Notes under the pieces: model-generated
What the model was told of the DNA's origin: nothing
Database searches by the model: none
The model's input: the letters and a program-made list of their open reading frames with translations, nothing else
DNA from: Diplosphaera chodatii
Lineage: Eukaryota > Chlorophyta > Trebouxiophyceae > Prasiolales > Stichococcaceae
Reading direction: 5' to 3'
NCBI GenBank assembly: GCA_032358165.1
Contig: JAALGY010000015.1
Coordinates: 2,666,001 to 2,730,000 of the forward strand
Length of the DNA: 64,000 nucleotides
Shown: positions 1 through 11,400 of the stretch, one piece after another
Numbering within the stretch: the first letter of the stretch is position 1
Layout of the letters: every line of letters starts with the position of its first letter
Made by a program: the position numbers and the translations under genes

Positions 1-981
1 TGTGCAAGCTCTCACGACTGCAGCAACTCAACCTGTCCAACAACCCACTGCAGCTGGACGGCTGCAGCAAGCTCGCACAGGCGCCTCTGCACAAGGTGCT
101 GATCATGTAGGGGTTCGAGGACTGTAGGTATACACATGTAGGATGCGAGCTGCACCTACCTGTACGAAATATGTGCCGAACACCAACCAACTTTCCTCAG
201 CAATTGCAACTGCAAATGAATGCTCAGCTGTGACGCTGTCTGCAATGACGTTGTGACCACGAAATGCTGTGTTTCGTGCAGCTGGCATCGTGCAAGTGGC
301 TAGACCTGCGGTGCAGCAAGCGAGAGCCCAGGCAGCGCCGCGGCGACCCGCCGCCGCCGGCGCCAACGCCCTTGGCGCCGCTGCAGTGAGCGCCACACTT
401 GCTAGCATTGCTGCCTCGTCGACACCGTGTGCTTGCTGTACATCAGCGCCCTACAGCTCAGCTAGCAAGTCGGGCCTGCATCGTAGCCTGTGTGTTCCAG
501 GCAACAACTGATACTGGTTTGAGGGCACCTTCTCATAGTCGTGGTGCTCTGCTGGCGGTGGCTGCGATGCCGGCCCTGGAGCGGCTGGCGCTTCCTCCCA
601 TCGAGGCCTACGACTCGGAGCCAGCATCCCCTGAGGTGCGATGCCGCCTCATGTCACCCTGGTGTCTGTCGACCCAGGAATTTGTCCAGCTGCGCGGGTA
701 TGCTCCCCATGGTACCCCATGGGGTACCTGCATGATCAGGCCCTGTGCCCCCGTCCGAATGTGGTCCAGCTGGCCAGTCGGATGTCCACATGCAGGAACT
801 TGGCCAGCTGGCGCAGAGCCGGGGGCCAGGCATGCCGCCAGTCAGCGTGGTGACAGACATGCCGGAGTCGGACCAGTGGGGTGCGGTCGAAATCGAGCTG
901 CCCTTTGGAGAGGTCAACGACATGCTGGGGGTGCAGCTGGACCGCCGCACCGTGCGAGCAGATGTGTATTGCCCTTATTAG
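1..981 (+). CDS. LRR protein gene, 3' part (array member B0, F-box end outside window)
   Basis: The 5' end lies outside the window. Four exons join in frame: 1-95, 282-385, 539-635 and 796-981, ending in TAG. They match exons 10-13 of the downstream array genes. The first encodes an LRR segment (LQQLNLSNNPLQLDG), the second a short LASCKWLDLRCS segment, the third MPALERLALPPIEAY, and the last the conserved C-terminal block containing VTDMPESDQW and LPFGEVNDMLGVQLD. Intron phases 0, 2 and 0 are those of the complete copies, and no stop or frameshift is seen in the visible part. It is more diverged than the six other copies, notably in a proline-rich stretch at the end of the second exon and in its last residues. 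Together with the A/B alternation downstream, it shows the array continues to the left. The F-box is inferred from the paralogues, not seen. Confidence 0.75.
711..728. repeat. 18-bp perfect palindrome
   Basis: GGTACCCCATGGGGTACC reads the same on both strands. It lies in the last intron of the partial gene B0. No function is apparent. Confidence 0.7.
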
Positions 982-1938
982 GCACGTCGCTGTACCATAA
1001 AGGCAGCAGCTTATGTGGCGAAAGGGTGCAGCAGTGTGGCAAGTTTTCACCTGCTATATACCTGTCTCGCTTGGCTGTTTGTGAGCTACAGCAATCTTAT
1101 GCATTTTTGTGATATGTGTGCACCTGACCAGCAGTGCGCAGCCATGATGTGGCTGCTGCAAGTCATTTATACGATTGGTGGTACGCAAGTGTGATGCGGC
1201 AGCAGTGGCATGTGGTGCGGCATGATCAAAGAATGGCCTATGATGTCATCACCACCACATCCAACTGCTGATACTTATTGAGGGTACACCCTCAATAATA
1301 ATGGCGCATCATCTGCTGCTTGACATGTTTCAAGCTTTCAACAAGACAACGCTATGTTCTATTCTGTGGTGAAGTCATGTCTCAGTCAAAGTGCATGTGT
1401 ACGTAGTGCATGAGGAAGCAGGAGGATGGGTGGTTTACCTCTACACAAACGGCTCCTGTTCGAAGACTTCGGTCCGCTAGGATTGGAAAATAAACGGCGG
1501 CAGTCTAGTGCCTGCACTACTTCTCACACCCTCTGCTGTGATTATCATGTCCCTTGCAGACTGCTCACGCGTTGACATACCATCATCGTGGGCAGCAATA
1601 TTTGTTCCACTGCGTCCGAAGAGAAGGACGCGGTGGTCCGAAGAAATTTGCTCTGTGACAGCCTGCTGGCGGCAGCAAGTGCCAGACTGCTTGGGTGATG
1701 TCATGTCCGAAGCAGCATCGAACACAACGCAACCTGCCTGCACAGGTGAGCAGGACCATGCCGGCACCAGACAAGGTCCTGCATCGCGACTGCTGCCGGA
1801 CGGTGGTGACGTCAACCTTCTGCTTGTTGTCAAGCGTGCAACAGCATCATCGTGTGCACGCCGTGGTGCGCAGGAGGTGACAGTGCAGTGGCATTACTGC
1901 GCCCTACGCCTGCCACGAAGAGAGGCGCAGAAAGGGGT
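982..1938. other. Intergenic, 5' flank of gene A1
   Basis: No gene was recognised. From about 1361 the sequence aligns with the flanks of A2 (from about 12,990) and A3 (from about 22,440), for example tgaagtcatgtct and the later tgcagactgctcac. This is probably promoter and 5' leader. A 150-codon open frame at 1508-1960 is not kept in A2 or A3. Confidence 0.5.
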
Positions 1939-4900
1939 ATGCAGCTGCGTGGTGCCATAAACGACCTGCCAGGGGAGGTGCTGGAGCGGGTGCTGGCGCA
2001 TGTGCCCTTTCAGGAGAGGTGCGTTGGACACCTTCTCTACAGGTGGAACCCGGGGTAAATCCTGGGATAAATATGGCCTGTAAATTTAGCCAAAGTGGGG
2101 AAAATTTATATCCTGCATGGTGGAGTTTATCTGGTCTCACTGGCAGGCAGTGTATATCCTGCACTGCACGATAAACTCGGTGCATGGGAACAGAGTAAAG
2201 CGTGCATATGCAGGTGGATATACTTGCCCGTGTGTGCTGGGGTTTATCCTCACATCATGAGGGTAAACTCCACCATGCATGCAGGATATAGTCCGCGTGG
2301 CCTGAAACGCCTGGCAGTGCTTGCTCTCAACAGCTTTGCTTACATGCTTACTGCTAAGGTGCATGTTTGCAAGGCTAGAAGCTGCTGCAGTCCAAACTGT
2401 CAGGGTATGCCACCCTATTGCAAGTCCTCCCGGCACGCTTGGCGGCACCACCTTTGGCCAGCAGCGGCTGTCCGGAACTCGACCTATTGGTGGCTCTGCT
2501 GCTGCTTGCAATGGATCCCTACCACAATGTCGGCCTGCAGTGCACAGCAGCATGTCTGCAGCGGCTGTGGAGTGTTGGCCAGCAGTGCACTTAGGCCAAT
2601 GGCATGGCACCCATGCAATCTCGCTCACCGTGTGTAGCCGGTTCCCAAGCCTTTAAGCATGCTTCGGGCTGGATAAACGTCACACTACGGAGCCTGCAGG
2701 TCAAGGCAGCAGTCGAGACAGATCCTTTCGATGCCAACTGCCACTGCATGCTGTAGGGATGTCTGACTCACCAGGGTACTTCACTCAGCTCATGGGCATA
2801 TTGGCTATTCCTGCTCCTCATCGAATGCTGCAAATGATGATAGAGCGCCTGAGAAGCATGGGGATCGCTCACTAGAGCTGAGGTCGTGCTCGTTCGCCAG
2901 TATTGACTGTGGTGATCAGCAACTCAACGCAAGCAGTTCGGCGCGTAACGCATGCGAGGGACCTACCACGGCACGTCTGATTACATCAAAATGCACAGCT
3001 GACAATGTGCTGCGCCGCTGTGCGGACGCCGTGCTGTGCCGTCATTTTGCTGGTGTGACAGCTGACCTCTGACCTCCGTCTGACGGCTACCTGCTAAGTG
3101 GCCCACAGCAACCGGATGCCAGAGCGAAGCCATGTGAGCGCCTGTGATGTGGACAGCAGTGCAAGCGCTGCGGGCTGCAAGGGCTGTGTGCAGGGCTTCG
3201 GGCGCAATTTTGTGACTCACACCTTCGATTGAGCAAGGTGACAGCTGGGCGTATTCATAGCTCGAGTCACATGAGTCAAAGTATGGCATGCCGAGCATAC
3301 CCTTCATCCAGCAGCTGGTGCAAGCATGTCATGCGACCTGGTGGTCCGAATGTGCTGGCCATATTCTTGCACATACGTGCGCCGTGCCGTCACTGCTTGC
3401 GGTTGGACACAGTAAGCTCGCTGAACTACCTAGGTTGCTAGATACAGTGATCTGCTGCTAGATAAACTGTCTGCATGAGGCGCATTATAGTGCTGAATTA
3501 GATAAACTCTGATGCGGCAGCAAGCTAAAGTGTGCTCTCGGATAAACTCCATGCACACATGCAGAGTAAACCACAGGCTTTATCGGTGGTCCCGCAGGAT
3601 ATTTGTTGACTGGCTCACTTTACCCCATGAAGCCAGATAAATCCGGTCTTAGCTGCAGGGTAAATTTTTGTTGCTGTCAAGGCAGGATTTACCCCGTAGG
3701 AGGTAAATCTTGCCGCCTAGGGAAAAGATATATCCCAGGTTCCACCTGTAGAGCTTGTTGCCATGCCCCGCTTGCGCCCTGTCGCTCTCCTGCAACGGAT
3801 GTGTACATGCTGCTGCAAAATGCTATGCACACAGCTGCATACGTTGTTGCTGATCAGCCCCTTGGCACACTGCAGGGTCAGAGCCGCAGTCGTGTGCCGC
3901 GCATGGCGCCAGCACATGGCGCAGCGTGGTCTGCTTATTTGGCAGGTGAGAGTAGGACGCTGCTGGACATGCCTGCCACACGTACCACCTGATGCGAATG
4001 GACATGCATTGAGGGGTGTGGTGCAACTACTCTACGCTTGCAGTTCCCATGACTGTGCAGGCGGCCAGCATCTCTGGGAATCCAAAGTGCTGGGACTGTG
4101 CAGCTAGGGACAGGATGCGGCGAATTCTGTCACTGCAGCGCTGGCTGCGGCGCCACGGCAGCGGCATGTTGCAGCTGCAGTGCAGCACATCATTCTCCAC
4201 TGGAGTAGGCCCATGCAGCATCATAGATCAACCGCCTCCTGCATGGCACCGCACATCTCTAACGTGCTGCGCACTTGCACTGCTGTTCACTGCAGTGCTA
4301 CACTGCGATCCTGCATGAGAGATGTGTGCACCAAACAGCATGCGACATAAGCTGACGATCCGAGAGACCTTTGTTTTTTGATGTTGACATGGCTGCCTGA
4401 TGGTAGTAGGTCATACGTGGCTACCAGTGGAGCCAGTTCACAGCCACGGACTGCACGATGCCTACACTGCTGTCCACCGTCGCCGCTGCAGCGCCCACAC
4501 TGCAGGTGCCAATACACCACAACCGCAGACAGGGCCATGACCGAGACACCACAGCTGCGGTGTTCAACTGCAGTATCAATTAGCTGAGCTGCCTCACCTG
4601 CAGGCGCTGCGGCTGGATGCTGATGCCGCCCAGGCCCTGACCGACAGCAGCATGGTGGGCATCGCCAGCATGGGTGATCACCTGCGGCATCTGGCTCTGC
4701 TAGGGCTGCAGCATGTGTCCGGCGACGGCCTGGTGGCAGTACTGGCGCAGCTACCCATGCTGCAGGTAAGCAGTTGCAGGGCATTCATTGTGACAGTCAC
4801 ATGTGGCAAATTACACCTTGGAGCATACATATTTCACTTCAGCGTTGCACAGCAGTGCGGGCGGCACACATGACTAGGCCTGCTGCATTCGCCTGCACTG

Positions 4901-7884
4901 CCCTACAGCATTCTGTGTGTCGACATGACAGTGTGGCATTGAACCCGCGCTTTCTGGGTTGGCCCTCGTCACCAATACGCACTTTGGTGCTGCAGCATCT
5001 GGCTATAATGTTCGTCGACAACATTGAGGCGCGCGACATGGTGCGGGTGGATGACTGGGGCGAGCGCACATACATATACGAGCCACCTGACACGATGGGG
5101 CTGCTGGAGAACATCGCTGTGTCATGCCCGGTACGCATGCACACGCCATGCATCAGCTGACCAGTGCGCCACAGCCCGTCACACTGGGGCCACATGTGAT
5201 TGACTCACCTGCCTGCAGTTGCGCTTGTGTCCCTGGCTTTTGGTAGGCTTGCAATGTTGCAAGACATCATGCGGTTGCATGCAGTGTAAAGTTCGAAGCC
5301 TGCTGTGCATGTGCAGGCACTGCACACGCTGGCGCTTGGTCACCTTCCGCACAGCGACCAGGACGCACGTCTGGGACATTTGGTCTTGGACGAAGCGCCA
5401 TTACCATCGTCGATCTCGCGGCTTTCGGCGCTGAGCTGCCTGCTGCTACACAACACTGCCTGGGACCACTCCCCTGATGGACTGTCACAGCTGCCGCAGG
5501 TGCTATGCTGCGCTTGCTGTGCTCGAGCATGTCACTTCTTGAGATATGCTGTGGCAGTTCATGTGCTGAGCTGTGGGGTTCTCTGCATTGATGCTGAAGT
5601 GTTGCGGTCAATTGCATGCATGCGGCGGCATCTGACAGCATATGGCCGATGCATCATGGCCACAAGGCCTGCAAGGCATATTCTGCAGGAACCGCCTCGA
5701 TGCTAGCCATAAACCTGTCATTGCAATGTCAGCAGTGTGCGTGCCACAGTGCAGCATGGTCGCACGCTAGCATGTTGACTCTAAACTGTTCGCTTTCTGT
5801 TCCGCAGCTGCGGCAGCTGTCCCTTCGGGGTGAGCACAGTGATATCAGCGAACGCGAGTCGGAGTTCCCGCACCATCTTAGCACCCTTACCTCGCTGGAA
5901 GCGCTGCAGGTGTCCTAAACTTCCGCATCTCTCCCTTTTGAGCAGCTACGATGGCAAGCCTACAGAGGCAGATATTTCTCCACATGGCTTGAATCGCAGC
6001 CACCACATGCACCACAGGGTGTCCCGCCATGGCATGCAATTCGGCAGCAACAGAGAGCAATCACATCAACAGCATGCTTGCTGTGCATTGCATTGTTCCT
6101 TGTATATGATGATGATGATCATGATGTATGGAATCATGCTGCCCGTGGAGGTGGCTGCTCATATGCAACTGCTGTACAGCCCATTTGGGCTTGTGCTGAT
6201 GCTCGACGGCGCTGCAGATATGCAGTGATGCATGAAATAGAGCGCGCACTGGGAGGTTGCTGCCCTCAGCTCGTCAATCTTTGGTTGCAGGCGACGCTGC
6301 CTGCCCGGCTGGGCCGGCTCCCGCTGACCCTCACGCACCTTGTACTGTGGTCTCTGCGCCACTGGCGACACAGGGACGCAGCAGTCTGTGCCGAGGGCCG
6401 CGCCACCTACCTACGCATGCACCTGCTGCCGTTACATGGGCTGCGCCACTTGGCAATCCATGGCCTGCATGCCAGCAGCAGCTGCTACCTGCAGGAGCTC
6501 TGTAAAGTTGCTGCAGCGTTGCCGCAGCTGGTCAGCCTGCATGTGGTGCGAGGATGACGCTGCGTCAGACATGTTGACAGCCTGCATGTGGTGCGAGGAT
6601 GACGCTGCGTCAGACATGTTGACAAGCGCACTGTGCACCTGCTGCTCTGCAGATGGATGGTTGTAGAGCAGCAGCCTCGTTCCTATGCAAATGTTGGGCA
6701 GTGCGGGGTCGAAGTGCATGCGCGTGTTTATGTCGTGCACAGGTGAACTGTGACCTACGGAGGGTTCCGGCAGAGATGTGCGAGCTGGCGCAGCTGCAGC
6801 TGCTCAACCTGTCGCAAAACAGGTTGCTGCGGGAGGATGGCTACCGTGACCTTGCAAAGGCGCCCCTGCACAGGGTGACCATTCAGCATGCGGGCACTCT
6901 GAAGCTGTTGCAGGACGGCCATGCAAGTGAGCGTAGCTGCACGCTGGACTGCATTGCCACAGTCGTGTCACTTGTGCAAATCCATATTTCTCTACATCGT
7001 CTCAGTACTCTGCTCTGATCAATGTCCTGCTTGCTTTGCAGTTGACATCATGCAGGCAGCTGGACCTGCGCTGCAGCAGAGTGCGGAACCTGTGGCGACC
7101 ATCAGCTCCACTCACGTGTAACTGGTTTTATTTTGTCGCGTGCATTGCAGCAAATGTACGCAGACGGTAACTAGCACCCCTGAAACAAAGTTGTCACAAG
7201 GCCGACGTGCACTGCAGCTGCAGCCATCTGCTGCAGGGTACGTATGCTAGCGTACAATGGCCGAGCGTTTGTGAATTGCTTGCAGGCCAGACGTACTTGG
7301 GGCAATAGCTGCCATGCCAGCCTTGGAGCGACTAGCGCTGCCACATAACGAGGTCTACCGGCCATCCTCTGAGGTGCATCAAGAGACACACCAGGCGTGT
7401 CATATGCGGACGGCCAGATGGCCAGCACCTTGCTGGCGGGCGAGCGGTGCACTGCCGCCATTGGCTTGCTTTTCGTGTATGCCCAGCCATCCACATGAGG
7501 CACCTGGCGACTTATAGAATGGTCGAAGCTGCCAACTTCGTTTCAGATACAGCAGCTGTCATGTTTAGCACGTGAACGCCACAGCTGTCAGCCAGCCAGC
7601 TGGCTGAGCCGCACTAAGTACCTGTGCGCCCAGAGGCGTGATCAGTCGCAGCAGCACACACCACCGCTTGCTCTTTGTTCCTGCAGGAGCTGGCACAGCT
7701 GGCAGAACGCCGTGGGGCCGGCATGCCGCCCATCAGGGTGGTGGCAGACATGCCAGAGTCGGACAGCTGGGCTGCAGTGGGTGCTGAGCTGCCCTTCGGA
7801 GAGGTCAACGAGATGCTGGGGTGCAGCTGGACAGCAACATCGTGGGAGGTACTCCCACCAACTGGTAGAGTGGCAGCACCGTAG
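1939..7884 (+). CDS. F-box/LRR gene A1, transposon in intron 1, frameshifted C-terminus
   Basis: Thirteen exons: 1939-2018, 3876-3945, 4061-4204, 4437-4505, 4604-4765, 4996-5130, 5317-5499, 5808-5909, 6291-6545, 6743-6874, 7042-7115, 7286-7373, 7687-7884. The first two join to an F-box (LPGEVLERVLAHVPFQE, then VRAAVVCRAWR). Exons 3-10 are LRR modules. A 1719-bp transposon sits 16 nt inside intron 1, which grows to about 1.86 kb but keeps its donor and acceptor, so the mRNA may still be made. In exon 13 the G run before the conserved VQLD motif has four Gs (7818-7821) where A2 has five. The frame shifts at about residue 543, and a foreign tail runs to a stop at 7882-7884, giving about 563 residues. 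The start is the ATG kept in all A copies; an upstream in-frame ATG at 1852 is not conserved. Likely role is an SCF ubiquitin-ligase substrate receptor, inferred from domain order. Confidence 0.7.
2035..3753. mobile_element. Non-autonomous DNA transposon with terminal inverted repeats, 3-bp target duplication
   Basis: The ends are CTCTACAGGTGGAACC at 2035 and its reverse complement ending at 3753. The flanks are CTT at 2032-2034 and CTT at 3754-3756, read as a 3-bp target-site duplication. A2 and A3 lack the insert at the same place. About 250 bp at each end are packed with variants of GGATAAAC or GGTAAA in both orientations (for example near 2062, 2169, 2241, 2260, 3461, 3540, 3658, 3702), like the subterminal transposase-binding repeats of CACTA or hAT elements. 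No transposase frame was recognised. The superfamily is not assigned: a 3-bp duplication fits CACTA or Harbinger, but the termini match neither. Confidence 0.75.
6534..6623 (+). repeat. 45-bp perfect tandem duplication across a splice donor
   Basis: Copies at 6534-6578 and 6579-6623 are identical. Each contains the exon 9 donor motif gtgcga of gene A1 (6546 and 6591). Using the second donor would read GTG CGA GGA TGA, a premature stop. A2 and A3 have one copy. Confidence 0.85.
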
Positions 7885-8485
7885 AGTGGCAGCACCGCGC
7901 GTCACAGCAGACAGTCATCACAAGCCGGTGGCGCAGCTAGCTAAACCCTGGGTACAACAGGCATTGCTGCCTGTCAATCGATGCTATCTGCACGCTTGAG
8001 AGCAAGGCAGACAGGCTAGGGTTTTGCGCCTCATCAGAATAGAGCTTGGCATACACGACAGCATGGAATATGCATCCATCTGGATGTATGCAAGAGGATG
8101 TGCAGCCAATATCTAACGGCAGTCAGGACGACACAAGAAGCACGAAGCAGAACTAGGACGTACATGTCTCCATCGAAGACAGGTCTCCATCAAATAGTAA
8201 GACTGCTTGCATATTCTGGGACACCTCACAAACGCACAGAGAAGTTTATACACACGAAACTGGCAACTGTGTGCCAGTAGTATTGTCATCAAGCTGCGAC
8301 CCTTGACCTCCTACTGGTGCGTCGGTGGTGATGTCAGTGTTCAATGCATGCGCACACAAATCATATCAGCCCGGTGTCTCGGTAGTGCCAGCTCTTGCCG
8401 GCTGTTTGGGTCGCCGTAAGTCACATTGCTGCTCTGCTTTCGGTACGAAAGCTCTCTGACTGCCGTCAATGAGGCCAACGCTGGC
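7885..8485. other. Intergenic, 5' flank of gene B1
   Basis: No gene was seen. The stretch from about 8098 (with a tgtctccat motif) to 8485 is shared with the flanks of B2 (from about 17,590) and B3 (from about 27,270), and is probably B-type promoter and leader. Confidence 0.45.
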
Positions 8486-11400
8486 ATGATGCGCGGACCA
8501 CAGCCAACAGCAACACGACGTGAGTCAGCCCAGCCGCGGTTGATAGAGCCGACAAATCACAATAGCGGCAACCATGTCAGCCGCATGACTGTTCAGAACC
8601 TGCCAGGAGAGGTGTTGGAGCGAGTGCTGGCGCATGTGTCCTTCCCTGAAAGGTGTGGTGGCCACCGTGCTTGTGCATGTGCGCTATCTATTCTATGCCA
8701 GGCCCTTCAAATGCCTCTGGAAGTTTGCAGCGCTGGATGCATACATTTTGACGTCGGCTTAGATGCATTCATGCAAAATCAGAGCCGTGGCCGTCTGCCG
8801 CGCATGGCGCCATCACCTGTCACACCATGGCCTGCCCCTATGGCAGGCACGCTTGGACTCCCACTGTTGAGACGGCACCCAATTGAGCTGTCCTGCCAAG
8901 CTGTCCAGACGGCCCGCTGCGTACACAGTCCATCGCCCATGATTATAACAGCGCAGGTGGCCAGCATTAATTCTGAAGGCAAGTGGGGCAGTGGGACTCG
9001 GCAGAAGATCCCGCTGTCACTGTCGCTCCAACGGTGGCTGTGGCGGCACGGGAAGGGCCTTCTGCAGTTGCAGTGCAGCACATCACTTGACGACCATGGG
9101 GTGGGCTGCACATTGTACTTGTGCATTGGACCATCGCTGCAGCAGGACAGCATGCTCTGCACAGGCATTCTACGTGTAGTAGTAGTGCACCCGAAGCCCT
9201 GCCATCTCATTGGAACCCGCGTGCAACTGCACTTGGAAGCACTGACAATGGAGCCCACGCGATCTGATGTGAGCTGCACATAAGCAAGGGGTGGCAACAA
9301 CAGCCTAAAGTGCGCGTGGTGTTGTCATGCCAGAAAAAGGGAGATGACGGACTGCTGGCTGCCCTTTTGGCTGGCGTCGCCGCTGCTGCACCCTCACTGC
9401 AGGTGCAAATCTTCAACGATGTCACCATTTGCAATACATGCTGATGACTCTGCCACAGCCAGAAGTATGCAGAGTGTTGCGCTTTGCAGTAGGATCTGCA
9501 ATGCATCCCGCGTCATGCAGTGTTTGCCATCAGGGCACCAGCGCCCCGTCCACTCAAGTCTGATGTCGGCGAGCCCAACTGCAGGCGTTGCGGCTGGATG
9601 GTCGTGCCAGCGGGACCCTGACCGACAGCAGCCTGGTGGGCATTGCCGGTATGGGCGACTGCCTGCGGCAGCTGGCGCTGCTCAGGCTGCAGCGCGTGAC
9701 GCAGGACTGTCTTGCAGCAGCTCTGGCGGAGCTTCCCATGCTACAGGCGAGCCGTCGTTGTAGCAAGTGGCCGGCAGCTGCATTTGCGGGCTGGCACATG
9801 TGCCCAACATTGGGGAGCGCTGCACATGGTGATGTATGCATTCCCGCATGGGGCTTTAGGGATTTAGGGGTCTCTGTGGTCTCCAACATTCTTTCGTCCA
9901 GTTTCATGCAGCGTGATGCAACACGGGCAGGCGGCGTTGAACAGTCAGTAGTTCGAAACATCTTCCTCCTCACGGTCTTGTGGCACTGCAATGACAGGAT
10001 CTGGCTGTCATGTCCACGACAGAAGGAAACGCCATATCGTGATTTTACGAAGAGGAGCCAAGTACATACCAGGCCCTCGACTGGATGCAGCTGACGGCTG
10101 ACATTGCCGCATCATGCCCGGTATGCACCACTCTCAGCGTGCGTGCTGCTGCCGCACCTCACATGTGATGCCTCACACGCCAGATTTGCACTTCATGCGG
10201 GTGTGACTGCTGCTGTGGATGATGCACCTCATTGCTGGGCTGTTTCTGCAACCCAGAAACACATCGTGCAGGGGCTGCGTACGTTGGCCCTTGGCTACCT
10301 GTCGCGCGATGGGCCTATGGACGACATATACATGAGTACAAAGCCGTTGCCGGCGTCTTTGTCGCGACTTACAGCGCTGAGCAGCCTGGCGCTGCACAAC
10401 ACCGGCTGGGAGTACGCCCCAGATGGCCTGCCGTCATTACCGCAGGTAACGCACCTGTGATGACCAAGGGTGCACACATTTGACGCAAACCCACGGTGTT
10501 GTGCGATCATTGCGGGCTGGATGCACCCTGTGTCACGAAAGCACTTCGTGCCAATCGCTGAAGCCCCAAGTGAAACTGATTGCTTTTGGTCTGAGCATCG
10601 TCTTCGGGGTCAGAACAGGGCTTGCCCTGCATGCACAGAACAGCTTAGTCTGCTGTTTTGCACTTGATGCCACTGTGCGTAACGCCGTCACAGCAAGCAT
10701 TTCTGCAGAGACCCTGCCGATCGTCCTGGTTTGCAGCTGCGGCGGATGTCTCTCCTGGCCGACCGAAGCGAGGCCAGCGGCCGTCAGACGTTGTTCAGGC
10801 ACCAACTCAGCACCCTCACTGGCTTACAAACATTGCAGGTGAAAGTGTCCCACCTAGCTTGTTGCAACTGCTGACATTGATTGTACCGGGCTTGCGGCTG
10901 TACATGTGTATGGACCGATGTTTGGCACTGCATTTCTGGTGACTGGGGCCTGACCAACACTTAGTCTCTCATGCAAACACTTGCAGGCAGTGCTACCAGA
11001 CTGGCTGGGCCATTTGCCGCTCAGCCTTTCACAGCTTGTGCTGAAACCACTGCGTTTGTGGGACGAGGCCGACATGTGGGACGACGAGGAAGATATTCCT
11101 GATGGGTACAGATGCTTCCTGGACGTCCACTTGCCGGCACTGAGCGGCCTGCGTCACCTGGCCTTTCACGGCTCGGATGAGGTGGACGGGGTGGACCTCA
11201 TCCTGCAGCGCCTGTGCACCGCTGCCGGGGCGCTGCCAGCATTGATCAGCTTGCACCTGGTGCGGGAGCCGGTTCGATTTCAAGTTCAGTTGGAAGACGT
11301 TCAGTCTGTCTGGTATAGTAAGCCTGGTCATGTGGGGGTTCAGTCAAACAGCCAATCGTGCAGCACCGTGGAGTTGACTGTGCACCTTGTTACAATGCGC

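Noticed and set aside
1508..1960. 150-codon open frame upstream of A1
   Set aside because: The same region in A2 and A3 has stops and shifts, so it is probably leader sequence.
7864..7897. 16-bp tandem duplication at the end of A1
   Set aside because: Short and at the altered tail; probably a trivial slippage event.
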